The notes: generated by a model from the letters alone, not told the origin. Counted from the first letter of the stretch, positions 39,478-50,632 are shown. The stretch: DNA of 64,000 nucleotides from Caedimonas sp. (GCA_016794245.1 JAEUKR010000047.1:28380-92379), one strand, 5' to 3'. Program-made: numbers and translations.

Positions 39478-40689
39478 ATGAACTATTGGAATTTTTTTAA
39501 CGCATCCCTGGCAAACATAAAATTGGAAGGCCGCTACCGTGTTTTCCAGAATCTTGAGCGTTGTGCTGGCGAGTTTCCTTATGCTATACGCCATACCTCA
39601 AGCGGAGAGCAAAAAGTCATTATCTGGTGTGGAAATGATTATTTAGGGATGGGACAAAATCCCGATGTAATCAAGGCAATGATTGAAGCCATTCAGCGCA
39701 TGGGGACAGGATCGGGAGGAACACGCAACATCTCGGGGACGACGCACCCTCATGTTTTGCTGGAAAAGGAGATTGCCGATCTTCATGATCAGGAGGCCGC
39801 ACTTGTCTTTACTTCAGGTTACGTCGCTAATGAAACGACGCTCTCAACTCTTGGAGCTTCCTTGCCTGGATGCGTCATCCTGTCAGATGCCCACAATCAC
39901 GCCTCTATGATTGAAGGCATTCGGCATTCAAGAGCTGAAAAAATCATCTTTAAACATAATGATTATCATGATTTGGAAACGCACCTGCAAAAGATTGATC
40001 CAGCACGTCCCAAGATTGTCGCTTTCGAGTCTGTCTATTCGATGGAAGGAGATATCGCTCCGATTCAGGAACTGGCGGAAGTTGCAAGGAATTACAATGC
40101 CTTGGTTTACCTGGACGAAGTTCACGGCGTCGGCATGTATGGGCATAAGGGAGGCGGTATTGCCCAGATGCGCGGCATCTCTCATCTGATCGATATTACT
40201 CAGGGAACTCTAGGCAAAGCATACGGATTGATCGGCGGATATATCGCAGGGAAATCCCTCCTTGTCGACTTTATCCGCAGCAAGGCGCCTGGATTCATTT
40301 TCACGACCTCTCTTCCCCCCGCTCTTGTTGCCGGCGCCGTCACAAGTGTTCATCATCTGAAATATAGTCATATGGAACGTGAGCAACATCAATTGAATGT
40401 GGCTTATCTTAAAAGGAAAGTCGAGCAAAGCCGGATTCCCTATCTCGAAAGTGAAAGCCATATCGTGTCTGTAATTGTGGGAGAAGCGAAACGCTGCAAG
40501 GAAGTCGCAGAAAGACTTCTGGAAGATTATAACATCTACGCTCAGCCGATTAATTATCCGACCGTTCCTAAAGGCACAGAACGTTTGCGCCTTACTCCTT
40601 CAGCTCTCCATAGCTTTGAGATGATCGATGAACTGGTCGACGCTTTCACCGAGATATGGGACTCAATGGATCTTCGGAAAGCAGCTTGA
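39478..40689 (+). CDS. hemA: 5-aminolevulinate synthase
   Basis: Condenses glycine and succinyl-CoA to 5-aminolevulinate, the first step of heme synthesis by the C4 route characteristic of alphaproteobacteria. It has [13 protein letters not shown] at the N-terminus, [24 protein letters not shown] (213-222) and the PLP lysine Lys247 in [18 protein letters not shown] 39478 (403 residues) matches the family start; the in-frame GTG at 39466 is less likely. Confidence 0.96.
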   Translation: MNYWNFFNASLANIKLEGRYRVFQNLERCAGEFPYAIRHTSSGEQKVIIWCGNDYLGMGQNPDVIKAMIEAIQRMGTGSGGTRNISGTTHPHVLLEKEIADLHDQEAALVFTSGYVANETTLSTLGASLPGCVILSDAHNHASMIEGIRHSRAEKIIFKHNDYHDLETHLQKIDPARPKIVAFESVYSMEGDIAPIQELAEVARNYNALVYLDEVHGVGMYGHKGGGIAQMRGISHLIDITQGTLGKAYGLIGGYIAGKSLLVDFIRSKAPGFIFTTSLPPALVAGAVTSVHHLKYSHMEREQHQLNVAYLKRKVEQSRIPYLESESHIVSVIVGEAKRCKEVAERLLEDYNIYAQPINYPTVPKGTERLRLTPSALHSFEMIDELVDAFTEIWDSMDLRKAA

Positions 40690-41007
40690 CAATTGTCAGC
40701 GAACGACCTGTAAATCGTTGCCCTTGATCAAGGTTTGATATAGTCAAAAACTTCAACTTTAAACTAACCTGTTTTTCCTAAAACAATGGAAATTCATCAC
40801 CTTAATAAACTTTTTCTTTTATTCTAATTAGATATCATCAGAAACGGATACCTAGCCTAGGTATATATAAAGTAGCCGGGGGCTGCTTTAGCCTTTCTTT
40901 TGTAGGAAGGTTTAAAGGTATAATAACCACCCCCACTAAAACTTGTTCTTCTAGATCTGGTTACAGAGGCTCGAGGCAAGATACCTTTGGAATTGGGAAA
41001 AATTGCT
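40690..41007. other. Intergenic region between convergent hemA and mgtE
   Basis: About 320 bases, AT-rich in the first half. CCTAGCCTAGG at 40853-40863 is a small palindrome. No convincing terminator or gene; nothing else recognised. Confidence 0.5.
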
Positions 41008-42396
41008 TTAAAGCAGGAATAATGTGGCAAGCCCCAAAAATATAGCATATCCAAGGACATCGGTCGTCGTGGTGAGCAGCGGCCCAGCACTGACCGCCGG
41101 ATCGAGACCAAACCGATGAATGACGATAGGCAAGATCGTTCCTGCAAAAGCAGCCCATAGCATATTGGCAAGCAACGCCAACGAAAGAATGATACCCAGG
41201 CGCATATCGTGTACCCACAGCGCTGCGATGCCGCCAAGTAACAACGAGAAAAATCCCCCCGTAATCAGACCTACCGAGACCTCTTTTCCCACGGCTTTCC
41301 AGGTTTCGCTTTCGCGTAAGGAGTGCGTTCCCAACGCTCGTATGATAATGGTGACGACTTGCATTCCAGCATTTCCCCCCATGGCGGCGTTAATGGTCAT
41401 GAGAAAAGAAAGAGCTGAAATTTGATGGATAGATTCCTGAAAGCGGGAAATCACGAAAGAAGCGATAAGTGTATTAACAAGCGTAATCAAGAGCCATCGA
41501 ATGCGCCAATAAGCAATTGTTGCGACAGGACCGCGAAAATCGGATTCATGAACCTTTGCCAGGTTAAGAAGATCTTTTTCCGCTTCTTCTTCAACAACTT
41601 CAAAGACATCGTCAAGCGTAATCATCCCAACGATACGCCCTGAAGAATCCACGACAGGAGCAGAGACAAGGTTGTAGTGTCGGAAAAGATCGGCCACTTC
41701 GCCCTGATCCTGGGTGACTGAAACAACCTTTTGTGTCTTTTGCATAATTTCCGAAACAATTGTGTCCAGGCGATGCCTTAGAAGAGCGCTCAGATAAATT
41801 TCTCCCAGAGGCTGGTAACGGGAGTCAACCACATAAATCGTATAGAACGTATCAGGAAGTCCATAGGTGTCACGCACGAACGAAATGGTTTCTCCTACTG
41901 TCCAAAAAGGCGGAACGCAGACAATTTCATGTTGCATCAAACGTCCCGCGCTGTCCTCAGGATAGGTCAGCACTTCTTCCAGGATGGCACGCTCATCGGC
42001 TGAAATAGCGCGGAGGACTTCTTGTTGCTGCGCTTCTTCAAGATCGCTGATAAGATCCAAGGCATCGTCGCTCTCAAGTTCGGAAACGGCGGCGGCGATT
42101 TCTTTGGTGCTCAGGATCTCAAGCACGTCTTTGCGGATAGAATCATCAATTTCGGCTAACGTTTCAGGTGTGATCGAGCCTTTAAAGACAATGATGAATT
42201 TTTCACGAGCCTCAGGAGAAAGACGCATGATCAGATCCGCCATATCAGCCGCATGAAGCCCTTCCGTCAACCTGCCGACCTCAGGGAAATCATTGTGATC
42301 GAGCGCACGGGAAATATCCTCAATCAGTTCCGAAGAAGCGCCGAAAAGCAACTCCTGGGATGTTTCTTTGCTCTCTGCAAAAGTCTCGGCAGCCAT
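41008..42396 (-). CDS. mgtE: Magnesium transporter MgtE
   Basis: A Mg2+ channel gated by its cytoplasmic domain. An N-terminal superhelical domain (about 20-140), paired CBS domains (about 145-265, TVGETISFVRDTYGLPD, VSAPVVDSSGRIVGMITLDD), then about five membrane helices (295-462) with the hallmark MGGNAGMQVVTI. 462 residues, normal. The maeB gene lies 42 bases upstream. Confidence 0.95.
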   Translation of the reverse strand: MAAETFAESKETSQELLFGASSELIEDISRALDHNDFPEVGRLTEGLHAADMADLIMRLSPEAREKFIIVFKGSITPETLAEIDDSIRKDVLEILSTKEIAAAVSELESDDALDLISDLEEAQQQEVLRAISADERAILEEVLTYPEDSAGRLMQHEIVCVPPFWTVGETISFVRDTYGLPDTFYTIYVVDSRYQPLGEIYLSALLRHRLDTIVSEIMQKTQKVVSVTQDQGEVADLFRHYNLVSAPVVDSSGRIVGMITLDDVFEVVEEEAEKDLLNLAKVHESDFRGPVATIAYWRIRWLLITLVNTLIASFVISRFQESIHQISALSFLMTINAAMGGNAGMQVVTIIIRALGTHSLRESETWKAVGKEVSVGLITGGFFSLLLGGIAALWVHDMRLGIILSLALLANMLWAAFAGTILPIVIHRFGLDPAVSAGPLLTTTTDVLGYAIFLGLATLFLL

Positions 42397-42438
42397 GAAT
42401 TTTTCTACTTTCTTTTCTCTTGCAAACTGTCCTCTTTT

Positions 42439-44730
42439 TTATAAAAAGGACGCTGAATGTTTATATTTCTGCGCTTCCACACTTGCCATGGCGGACATGT
42501 TGATAATCCCCCTTACGGTCACGGAAGGCGTCAGAATATGTCCGGGCTTTGCACCCCCCAGAAGCAAAGGTCCAATCGATTGTCCATCCGCAACGGACTT
42601 TACCAGATTATACGAAATGTTTGCCGCATCAAGATTGGGCATAACCAGAAGATTGGCCGATCCCTTGAGGCGAGAGTGAGGAAAAATATGCATCCGGATG
42701 ACTTCGTTTAAAGCGGAATCCGCATGCATTTCCCCTTCAATTTCAATGCCGGGATCCTGTTTGTGCAATAAACACATAGCTTCCCGCATTTTCTGGGCGG
42801 AAGCAGAATCGCTTGAGCCAAAATTTGAATGCGATAAAAGAGCGACTTTTGGCGTAAAACCGAACTCTCTCACCTGTTCAATCGCCATTAAAGTGATTTC
42901 CGCGATTTCACGTGCGGACGGATCCTCGTTCACATACGTATCCGTGATGAAAAAGACGCTTCCTTCGACGACGATCGCATTCAAGGCGCCCCATACTGAA
43001 GCGCCAGATTTAAGACCAATCAGGTTTTTTATATGGTGCAAGTGACGCATATAGTGTCCATAGGAACCACAGATAAAGGCGTCCGCATCCCCACGCCCGA
43101 CCATCAAGGCAGCAATAACGGTTGCGCTTGTTCTGACCATCGTGCGCGCATCAGCGGGAGAAATTCCCTTTCGCTCCATAAGACTATGATAATATTGCCA
43201 ATAAACAGGGTATCGATCATCCTGCTGAGGATCAACCAGCTCAAAATCCCGATCTATGGCTAAGCGAAGCCCAAGGCGTTCTATGCGCGTTTGCACAACC
43301 GAGCGACGCCCGACCAGGAGAGGACGCGCCAAACCTTCGTCGACCACAATTTGACATGCTTGAAGAACACGTTCTTCTTCGCCTTCGGCATAGACAATCC
43401 GCATGGGATTTTTTTTCGCCCGCATGACAATCGGCTTCATTGTCAAGCCTGAACGAAAGACGTATTCAATAAGCTGTTGACGATAGGCATCCATCGATTC
43501 AAGAGGGCGGGTGGCCACGCCTGAATCCATGGCCGCCCTGGCAACGGCGGGCGCCAGTTCAATCATAAGACGCGGATCAAAAGGTTTGGGAATAATGTAA
43601 TCAGGTCCAAATTTAAGCTCTTGCGTATTATCGTAAGCGCCTGCAACCACGTCTGAAAGTTCGGCCTTTGCCAGATCAGCCAGAGCTTTGACACAGGCTA
43701 GTTTCATCTCTTCATTGATCGTTGTGGCACCGACATCAAGCGCGGCTCGAAAAATAAAAGGAAAACATAAAACATTATTCACCTGATTGGGATGATCGGA
43801 ACGGCCCGTGGCGACAATCGCATCGGGACAGGCTTTCTTGGCTTCGTCAGGAAAAATTTCGGGCGTTGGATTGGCAAGTGCCAGAATGAGAGGATTTGGA
43901 CGCATTGCCTTCAGCCATTCAGGTTTGATGATGTTTCCGGCGGAAACCCCGAGAAAAATATCCGCATCCTTGAGAAGTTCAGGCAATGTTCTTAAAGAGG
44001 TGTCCTGCGCAAAAGCTTTCTTGTGGGGATCCATATTCACCGTGCGTCCCTTGTAGATGAGGCCATCAGTGTCCATGACGAAGACATTCTCGCGCTTAAG
44101 CCCCAGATGAACCAAGAGTTTTAAACAGGCGATAGCGGCAGCGCCCGCCCCACAGCATACAAGCTTGACGCTGGAAATGGTTTTTCCCACCAACTCCAGT
44201 CCATTCAGGATCGCGGCTCCCACAATAATCGCCGTGCCATGCTGATCGTCATGGAAAACAGGTATTTTCACGCGTTTTTTCAGTTCCTCTTCCACGATAA
44301 AACATTCTGGCGCTTTGATGTCCTCCAGGTTGATGGCGCCGAAAGTAGGCTCAAGACTGGCGATAATATCAACCAGCTTATAAGGGTCTTCCTGATTGAT
44401 TTCGATGTCAAAGACATCAATCCCCGCAAATTTCTTGAAAAGGACTGCTTTGCCTTCCATGACCGGCTTGGCGGCGCAAGGCCCGATATTACCTAAACCT
44501 AAAACAGCCGTTCCATTGGTAATGACGGCAACCAGATTTGAGCGTGCGGTCAGGTTTGAAATTTCCTTGGGATTGCGCACGATCACGTCACAAGCAGCCG
44601 CTACGCCCGGCGTATACGCAAGTGAAAGATCAAGCTGGGTCGAGAGAGGTTTAGTGGGAGTAATCGCGAGCTTCCCCGGACGAGGAAAGCGGTGGTACGC
44701 AAGAGCGCTTTCATAAAGTTCACTGGTCAT
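42439..44730 (-). CDS. maeB: NADP-dependent malic enzyme with phosphotransacetylase-like domain
   Basis: Decarboxylates malate to pyruvate, making NADPH. Residues about 1-430 are the malic enzyme ([44 protein letters not shown] for nucleotide binding); residues about 431-763 are a phosphate acetyltransferase-like regulatory domain ([44 protein letters not shown]). 763 residues, the usual fused form, which in other bacteria responds to acetyl-CoA. Confidence 0.95.
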   Translation of the reverse strand: MTSELYESALAYHRFPRPGKLAITPTKPLSTQLDLSLAYTPGVAAACDVIVRNPKEISNLTARSNLVAVITNGTAVLGLGNIGPCAAKPVMEGKAVLFKKFAGIDVFDIEINQEDPYKLVDIIASLEPTFGAINLEDIKAPECFIVEEELKKRVKIPVFHDDQHGTAIIVGAAILNGLELVGKTISSVKLVCCGAGAAAIACLKLLVHLGLKRENVFVMDTDGLIYKGRTVNMDPHKKAFAQDTSLRTLPELLKDADIFLGVSAGNIIKPEWLKAMRPNPLILALANPTPEIFPDEAKKACPDAIVATGRSDHPNQVNNVLCFPFIFRAALDVGATTINEEMKLACVKALADLAKAELSDVVAGAYDNTQELKFGPDYIIPKPFDPRLMIELAPAVARAAMDSGVATRPLESMDAYRQQLIEYVFRSGLTMKPIVMRAKKNPMRIVYAEGEEERVLQACQIVVDEGLARPLLVGRRSVVQTRIERLGLRLAIDRDFELVDPQQDDRYPVYWQYYHSLMERKGISPADARTMVRTSATVIAALMVGRGDADAFICGSYGHYMRHLHHIKNLIGLKSGASVWGALNAIVVEGSVFFITDTYVNEDPSAREIAEITLMAIEQVREFGFTPKVALLSHSNFGSSDSASAQKMREAMCLLHKQDPGIEIEGEMHADSALNEVIRMHIFPHSRLKGSANLLVMPNLDAANISYNLVKSVADGQSIGPLLLGGAKPGHILTPSVTVRGIINMSAMASVEAQKYKHSASFL

Positions 44731-44757
44731 TATAAAGTTTTCCGTCCCTGGCTAAAT

Positions 44758-44905
44758 GATATTCTTCGTCTTTCGAACTGTGGGAACGTCGAGATCCGGG
44801 ATTCATCCTGTTCACATCCTTATGTGTAGGCTCTTCCGCTGGACTCGCTATTCATCCGTCTCCCCCTCCCCATCCCGAAATCGTTCGGGGATCGGGTATG
44901 GTATT
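44758..44905. repeat. Family A palindromic repeat, full but diverged copy
   Basis: Left terminus ATATTCTTCGTCTTTCGAAC, right part ending GGGATCGGGTATGGTAT. The interior includes TCCATCCGTCTC-like sequence and a hairpin, CCCGAAATCGTTCGGG, not seen in other copies. It lies between maeB and rmuC. Confidence 0.6.
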
Positions 44906-44975
44906 CAGGTTATCACACAGTAAGCGAGGACACGAGCACACAATCCGTTTCTTTCTCCTGTTCTTTCTCCTGCGA

Positions 44976-46394
44976 TCAACCAATGCGCCTTAATTCAGGA
45001 GATTGCAAATCTCGCGGCAAATGATCCAGTTGCGGCAACTCTGCAAGTTCATGTTGAGAGGCAGCGGCATCCAGTTCTTTAAATCGTCGCGCACTTGGCA
45101 ATACGCGGCTTTCCAGAGACGCGACTGTGCTGTTATACGCACGCACAGAAATCCCCAAGGATTGTCCTAACTTTGCCAAATGTCCCCCCATATCCGCGAG
45201 ACGTTTATAAAGCTCGCGCCCTAATTGCGAAATTTCGCGTGCGTTCTCCGCCAGACGTTCCTGTCGCCAACCATACGCTACGGCATGAAGAAGGGCAATC
45301 AGCGTCGCAGGGGTAGCCAGAATCACTCGCCTTTCAACCCCTACCTCAATCAGGGAAGGGTCCTGCTCAAGGGCAGCGCTAAAAATTGTCTCTCCTGGCA
45401 AAAACATCACGACGAATTCCGGCGTTTCGCCATTTTTAGTAAATTGATCCCAATAAGCGCGGGCACTCAGCGATAAGATATGCGTCCTCACCTGACGCGC
45501 GTGATCCCTTAAAAAATTTTGGCGCGGTATGTCCTCTTTCGCTTCCAGGGCGTCGAGATAAGCCGCCAGAGGCGCTTTGGCATCAATGATCAAGCGCTTG
45601 TCTCCCGGAAGATGCACGATCATGTCCGGCCTTAATCTGGCTTGGTCTCCCTCTACAACAGCCTGTTCCAGGAAATCGCAATGGATACTCATCCCGCTCA
45701 TTTCAACCACGCGACGCAATTGCATCTCACCCCAACGTCCCCGCACATGAGGCGCACGCAACGCTTTGACCAGATTGGCCGTTTCTGATCGAAGTTCCTT
45801 CTGTGACTGAATCAAATCCCCCACTTGATGACGCAGAACTTCATAGGCGCTCTGTCGCGTTTTTTCAAGTTCGCCGATTTTCTGATCGACATTTTGAAGC
45901 GACTCCCTGAGAGGATTGACCAGTTCAGAGATTGCTCTTTCCTTGAGTTGCAGATCTCCTCTGGCTGTTTCCTGGAATTTCTCAAGGGTGGTTTTTGCCA
46001 GTTCCAGAAAAGACCGATTGTTCCGCTCCAATGCTTGTGCGGAAAGCGCCTGAAACGCGTTTGAAAGCTCTTGACGCGCCTCATCAAAAATTTTTAACTT
46101 TTCCTGAAACTGTTTTCGCTCCTGGGCGAGAAACGCTTCAAGTTCAGCTTGTCTGGCACGCATTTCTGCCAGTCGCTCAAACAACTGATTTTTTTCCTCT
46201 ACGGTTGTATCATAGCGTTGCGCCTTGTCTTCTGAAAGAATGAGGCGTTCGCGCAAGTGCGCCACCTCTTCCCTGAGATGTTCAAACGTCTCGCGAGCCA
46301 TCGCCCTGACACGCAGGATGATCAGGAAACCCGCCGCGCCACCGAAGGTCGTCCCCATCAGGATACACATCAAATCATGCTGCTGAATAGTCAT
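44976..46394 (-). CDS. rmuC: DNA recombination protein RmuC
   Basis: A membrane-anchored protein linked to limiting DNA inversions, with a nuclease-like core. One N-terminal transmembrane helix (about 10-28), a long coiled coil (about 30-200), then the RmuC domain (RGRWGEMQLRRVVEMSGM, PGDKRLIIDAKAPLAAYLDAL, EFVVMFLPGETIFSAALEQDP). 472 residues. The C-terminal tail ends LPRDLQSPELRRIG. Confidence 0.94.
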   Translation of the reverse strand: MTIQQHDLMCILMGTTFGGAAGFLIILRVRAMARETFEHLREEVAHLRERLILSEDKAQRYDTTVEEKNQLFERLAEMRARQAELEAFLAQERKQFQEKLKIFDEARQELSNAFQALSAQALERNNRSFLELAKTTLEKFQETARGDLQLKERAISELVNPLRESLQNVDQKIGELEKTRQSAYEVLRHQVGDLIQSQKELRSETANLVKALRAPHVRGRWGEMQLRRVVEMSGMSIHCDFLEQAVVEGDQARLRPDMIVHLPGDKRLIIDAKAPLAAYLDALEAKEDIPRQNFLRDHARQVRTHILSLSARAYWDQFTKNGETPEFVVMFLPGETIFSAALEQDPSLIEVGVERRVILATPATLIALLHAVAYGWRQERLAENAREISQLGRELYKRLADMGGHLAKLGQSLGISVRAYNSTVASLESRVLPSARRFKELDAAASQHELAELPQLDHLPRDLQSPELRRIG

Positions 46395-46478
46395 TTTCCA
46401 CTATCTCCTTAAACCGACCTTATGAAAAATCCTGACATTTCATGAAAAAACCTTGACACGCGACTTGACAACACCGTC

Positions 46479-48347
46479 TTATTTTTCCTGTTCCAATGTT
46501 TCTTTAATTTCCGTCAGTTCAAGCCACTGCGTCTCTTTGACCGTCAACGTCTCCATGACATGCGCATGACGTGTCGAGATCCTCTTAAAGTGTTCAGGAT
46601 CTCTGCTAAACATCTCTTGATCAGACAGTTCTCTTTCTATTTGCTTTTTTTCTTCCTCAAGCTGGGCAACCTCTTGAGGCAAGACATCAAGAAGTCGTTG
46701 CTGATGATAACTTAACCTTTGAGATTGAGATCTCTGAGGTTTTGAGGCAGACTTTGAGGAAAGACGAGACTTGTCAGGTTCTGCCACAAGCCTGTCGCGT
46801 GTTTTTATCGGAGACGGCAACGGTCTGAGACGGCGATAATCGCTATATCCTCCCGCATATTCGGTAATTTTTCCTTCTCCCTCAAACACCAGGGTTGACG
46901 TCACCACTCGGTCTAAAAAGCTGCGATCATGGCTGACAACCAGAATCGTACCCTCATAATCATCCAGAACCTCCTGCAAAAGATCGAGCGTCTCCATATC
47001 CAAATCGTTCGTAGGTTCGTCAAGGATTAAAAAGTTTGATTCTTTGGCCAACGTTTTTGCCAAAACGAGACGATTTTTTTCTCCTCCGGAAAGGACGCGT
47101 ACAGGGCTTCGCGCCTGACTTTCTTCAAACAGAAAATCCTTCAGGTATCCCACGACGTGACGCGGTTCGCCCCGCACCATAATCTGATCCGCGCCTGTGT
47201 CACAGAGTGTCTCCCACAGTGTACGATCGGGGTCTAAACTGGCGCGATGCTGATCCAGATAAGTTGGACGCAGATTCAGCCCCCACCGAATCTTCCCTGA
47301 ATCAGCCTTCATTTCACCCATCAGCACTCTTAACAGTGTAGTCTTGCCGATGCCATTGGGGCCAATAATGCCCACCCGATCTCCGCGCAACAGGCGAATG
47401 GAAAAATCCTTGACGACGGGCGTTTCAGCAAAAGACTTGGAAATATGGCGGGCTTCAATGACCACACGAGAAGAGGACTCGCCGCTTTGCGCTTCAAGAC
47501 CTCGAACCGTTCCTGGCTGTTTTAGTTGCTCTGATCGTTGTTGCCTGAGGGCATAGAGACGCCGAAGCCGACCCTGATTCCGCTTGCGCCGCGCTGAGAT
47601 GCCTTGTCGAGACCACCGCGTTTCCTCCGCGATCAATTTTTCAAGCTTGCGCGTTTCGCCCTCTTCCTGCGTCAAAAGAGTCTCGGCCCAGTCATCAAAG
47701 GCGCTAAAGCCTTTATCAAGCCGACGAATCTGGCCACGGTCAAGCCACAGCGTTGCTTGAGAAAGATGCGTCAAAAACATCCGATCATGGGAAATGACCA
47801 CGACCGCTCCCTTGAACTCTCGCACTTTCTGCTCCAGCCATTCAATCGCAGGCAAGTCAAGATGGTTGGTCGGCTCATCAAGTAATAATAAGTCAGCCTC
47901 TCCCGCAAAAGCTCGGATTAATGCGGCTTTTCTTTTTTCTCCTCCTGAAAGGGAACCTAAAAGTCGCCCTCCCTCAAGACCTATTTCATCCAGCATCATC
48001 GCAACACGAAAGCCATCGTGACCCTGATCTTGAAAACCCTGATTCTGATGATCTTGATGATCTTGAAAAAGTCCTCGCGTTACATACTGTTCAATCGTTT
48101 CCTCGGAAGACATCTCAGGATCCTGAGGCAAGCAGGAGATACGGATTCCCCCTCTGACGACCCGTTCGCCCCTATCGCTTTCTAAAGATCCCGCCAGCAG
48201 CTTTAACAGAGTTGACTTGCCGGAACCATTACGACCGACCAGACATAGCCGATCCCGTTCCGAAATATAAAGAGTGAGATTTTCAAAAAGCGGTTGCCCG
48301 CCAAAAGTCAGAAAAATATCTTTAAGAGTTACAAGAGGCGGCGCCAC
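46479..48347 (-). CDS. ABC-F family ATPase (Uup-like)
   Basis: A soluble protein with two ABC domains and no membrane part; ABC-F proteins act on ribosomes. Walker A GRNGSGKST and GPNGIGKTT, signatures LSGGEKRKAALIRAF and LSGGEKNRLVLAKTL, Walker B LLLLDEPTNHLD and FLILDEPTNDLD. The C-terminal coiled coil (about 545-622) supports the Uup subgroup. GTG 48347 (MAPPLVTLKDIF, 622 residues), five bases after the trxB stop, is preferred; the frame is open to ATG 48407 inside trxB. Confidence 0.9.
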   Translation of the reverse strand: MAPPLVTLKDIFLTFGGQPLFENLTLYISERDRLCLVGRNGSGKSTLLKLLAGSLESDRGERVVRGGIRISCLPQDPEMSSEETIEQYVTRGLFQDHQDHQNQGFQDQGHDGFRVAMMLDEIGLEGGRLLGSLSGGEKRKAALIRAFAGEADLLLLDEPTNHLDLPAIEWLEQKVREFKGAVVVISHDRMFLTHLSQATLWLDRGQIRRLDKGFSAFDDWAETLLTQEEGETRKLEKLIAEETRWSRQGISARRKRNQGRLRRLYALRQQRSEQLKQPGTVRGLEAQSGESSSRVVIEARHISKSFAETPVVKDFSIRLLRGDRVGIIGPNGIGKTTLLRVLMGEMKADSGKIRWGLNLRPTYLDQHRASLDPDRTLWETLCDTGADQIMVRGEPRHVVGYLKDFLFEESQARSPVRVLSGGEKNRLVLAKTLAKESNFLILDEPTNDLDMETLDLLQEVLDDYEGTILVVSHDRSFLDRVVTSTLVFEGEGKITEYAGGYSDYRRLRPLPSPIKTRDRLVAEPDKSRLSSKSASKPQRSQSQRLSYHQQRLLDVLPQEVAQLEEEKKQIERELSDQEMFSRDPEHFKRISTRHAHVMETLTVKETQWLELTEIKETLEQEK

Positions 48348-48351
48348 GGAA

Positions 48352-49317
48352 TCATGCAATCCTTGAGTACGAGGGAGGATTTTCAGCGAAATAACGTTGT
48401 GCATCAAGGGCTGCCATACACCCTTGCCCGGCGGCAGTCACAGCCTGACGATAAACGCTATCCTGGACGTCGCCAGCCGCAAAAACACCGGGAACATTGG
48501 TCAAGGTGGTTCCTGGCTTGCACAGGATGTAACCGTGTTCATCAAGATCGATTTGTCCTTTAAACAGCTCTGTCATCGGCTTATGACCAATCGCGACGAA
48601 CACCCCGCTTGCAGCCAGAACTTTGCGTTCACCCGTTTGAGTATCGCGCAATCGAACGCCTGTCACTGTTTTGAACGGCTCTTCATCGCCCAATATTTCT
48701 TCGATGACCGAATTCCAGATGATCTGAACTTTAGGATTCTCAAACAAGCGATCTTGCAGAACTTTTTCCGCGCGCAGCTGATCGCGCCGATGGATCAAAG
48801 TCACCTTTGACGCATGGTTGGCCAGGTATAAAGCCTCTTCAACGGCCGTATTTCCTCCTCCCGTAATTGCCACTTCCTTATCCTTGAAGAAGAAACCATC
48901 ACAAACGGCACATCCAGAGACGCCATAGCCGCGATATTTTTCTTCGCTTTCCAATCCCAGCCATTTGGCTTGAGCGCCCGTACAGACGATAACGGCATCT
49001 GCAATATAAAGTTCACCGCTTTCTCCTTCACAGACAAAGGGACGCCTTGAAAAATCCGCCCTTACAATCATGTCTTCCACTGTTTTCACGCCGACATGTT
49101 GAGCTTGCGCCAACATCTGCTCCATCAGCCAGGGTCCTTGAATAGCGTCCGCAAAGCCAGGATAGTTTTCCACATCGGTGGTAATCATCAACTGTCCTCC
49201 GGGTTGTATCCCCAATACCTGAATCGGGTTCAGGTTTGCACGCGCCGCATAGATCGCGGCCGTGTATCCCGCAGGACCAGAGCCAATAATAAGGAGTTTG
49301 GTACGATGCTCTTTCAT
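48352..49317 (-). CDS. trxB: Thioredoxin reductase
   Basis: Reduces thioredoxin with NADPH through FAD. The FAD-binding IIGSGPAGYTAAIYAARA is at 10-27, the redox-active CAVCDG has Cys136 and Cys139, the NADPH site is ITGGGNTAVEEAL, and the C-terminal GVFAAGDVQD is the second FAD motif. 321 residues. It follows a TlpA-like gene by 9 bases and precedes the ABC-F gene. Confidence 0.96.
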   Translation of the reverse strand: MKEHRTKLLIIGSGPAGYTAAIYAARANLNPIQVLGIQPGGQLMITTDVENYPGFADAIQGPWLMEQMLAQAQHVGVKTVEDMIVRADFSRRPFVCEGESGELYIADAVIVCTGAQAKWLGLESEEKYRGYGVSGCAVCDGFFFKDKEVAITGGGNTAVEEALYLANHASKVTLIHRRDQLRAEKVLQDRLFENPKVQIIWNSVIEEILGDEEPFKTVTGVRLRDTQTGERKVLAASGVFVAIGHKPMTELFKGQIDLDEHGYILCKPGTTLTNVPGVFAAGDVQDSVYRQAVTAAGQGCMAALDAQRYFAENPPSYSRIA

Positions 49318-49326
49318 GAATATCTC

Positions 49327-49905
49327 CTAAAAGCCAAGCCATTTCTTTATTTTTTGCATAAAAGACTTTTGTATGACAGGATTTTTTCCCTGAATCAATT
49401 GATCAAAGACTTCAAGACTCTCCGGGTTGTCCCATTTGCTATATCCCATTTGACGTCCCACCAGTTTTCCGTCTTTATTGAGAATAAAAGTCGCGGGAAG
49501 ACCTTCCCACTTTAGGGCCTGTTGGGAAGCGCGTGTCGGATCCCGATAGATTTTCAGATATCGATAACGGTTTTCATCATAAAAACCCTGAATATCCTCT
49601 TTTTGCAAAGGATCAACGTTGACAGGAACAATCATCAAATCCTTCTCGTCATAATATCCCGCAAGCTGGTCCAGAGAAGGCATCTCTGCCACACACGGCC
49701 CGCAGGCGGCGGACCAGAAATTAAGAACAATGACTTTGCCTTTGTACTGACCCAGCGTTACAGGAAATCCCTCGGCATTCATAAATGTAAACTCGGGCAT
49801 ATTCTGCGGCTCCAAACGTTCATAACGCGCGTTGAAAGCGCTAGCCGAAAGCGTCATCAACAGCAAAGAAAAAAAGATGCGGAAAGACCAGATTGCGCGA
49901 TTCAT
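49327..49905 (-). CDS. TlpA-like periplasmic thioredoxin-fold protein
   Basis: 192 residues with a signal peptide (about 1-23, cleavage near SASA). The redox site is SAACGPC (Cys68, Cys71), followed by VAEMPSLDQL; GLPATFILNKDGKLVGRQMGY carries the cis-Pro. Such proteins reduce or oxidise thiols outside the cytoplasm, for example during cytochrome maturation; the partner is unknown. Its position ahead of trxB suggests shared redox regulation. Confidence 0.88.
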   Translation of the reverse strand: MNRAIWSFRIFFSLLLMTLSASAFNARYERLEPQNMPEFTFMNAEGFPVTLGQYKGKVIVLNFWSAACGPCVAEMPSLDQLAGYYDEKDLMIVPVNVDPLQKEDIQGFYDENRYRYLKIYRDPTRASQQALKWEGLPATFILNKDGKLVGRQMGYSKWDNPESLEVFDQLIQGKNPVIQKSFMQKIKKWLGF

Positions 49906-49950
49906 GTGTTCTCCTCATTTCTTGATTGTGATAAGGTTCTCATGGTTTAC

Positions 49951-49987
49951 TATACCTGACGGATTTCAGGATTCGGGTAATAGATAT
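49951..49987. repeat. Family A repeat fragment
   Basis: TATACCTGACGGATTTCAGG, then ATTCGGGTAATAGATAT, resembles the termini of family A brought together by an internal deletion. Confidence 0.4.
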
Positions 49988-50017
49988 GGGTTTACCTCTA
50001 TTTAAGGTTTGAGTTCA

Positions 50018-50179
50018 ATGGAAAAGAATGACCATCGCCTTCTTTTTTTAATGCTTGCAGGATTCGGTTGCGCCCTTCTGTTGACGGGATGCGGAAAAAA
50101 GGGGCCGCCGCAGCCTCCTGAAGGCTCGACTTACGTTTATCCTGGTCAATATCCGCCGGAAGAGTCGCCAGAGTCATGA
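50018..50179 (+). CDS. Small lipoprotein, LptM-like
   Basis: A 53-residue protein with positively charged start, hydrophobic core and lipobox LTGC (Cys25), followed by GKKGPPQPPEGS. The GCGKKGPP-type sequence after the lipid-modified cysteine is the mark of the LptM/YifL family, which in E. coli aids LPS transport by LptD. The remainder is Pro/Glu-rich. In many proteobacteria it precedes lysA; that gene is not here. Confidence 0.78.
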   Translation: MEKNDHRLLFLMLAGFGCALLLTGCGKKGPPQPPEGSTYVYPGQYPPEESPES

Positions 50180-50225
50180 TTAATGGAAAATCGTGTCTAT
50201 ATGTATTTGAAAATCACCCTCACCT

Positions 50226-50570
50226 ATGACGACGTTTTATATTCCTGATTCTGGATCAAAGACATTGGATAGATTGCACAGGACTATCGCTCAAAGCGCT
50301 GAAGAAGAAATACAATTCATTTGTCCTGTTGAAATTTTTGCTGCTTCAGGCCCCGCCTATTGGCTTGTAAAAGAAAAAGAACTCAGGGCGCTTTTTCCTC
50401 ATAAGCGGCTGATTTTCTGGTATGATGTCGGGGATAAGGGCGGCTACGCCCTAGGGGCGCTTCGCATGGGAATTCGGCACGTCATTTTTACAGGATCGGA
50501 GAAAACTTTTCGCAAAATCAAGGATATCGCCCAACAATACCACGCCACCATCATACCCGCCCCTCCATAA
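50226..50570 (+). CDS. Conserved-looking hypothetical protein
   Basis: 114 residues, soluble, alternating alpha/beta, not assigned to a family. Notable segments are LIFWYDVGDKGGYALGALRMGI (about 62-83) and HVIFTGSEKTFRKIKDIA. It may be a small Rossmann-like domain. The ribosome site is weak. The upstream lipoprotein gene ends 46 bases before it. Confidence 0.6.
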   Translation: MTTFYIPDSGSKTLDRLHRTIAQSAEEEIQFICPVEIFAASGPAYWLVKEKELRALFPHKRLIFWYDVGDKGGYALGALRMGIRHVIFTGSEKTFRKIKDIAQQYHATIIPAPP

Positions 50571-50632
50571 TAAAAAATATTTCAAATTTACATTATTCGC
50601 TGAAGGCTTTAGATTGTTACCACGATTAAAAT

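Noticed and set aside
40857..41237. 126-codon minus-strand frame overlapping the mgtE 3' end
   Set aside because: Most of it is a shadow frame of mgtE; the part beyond mgtE has no recognisable domain.
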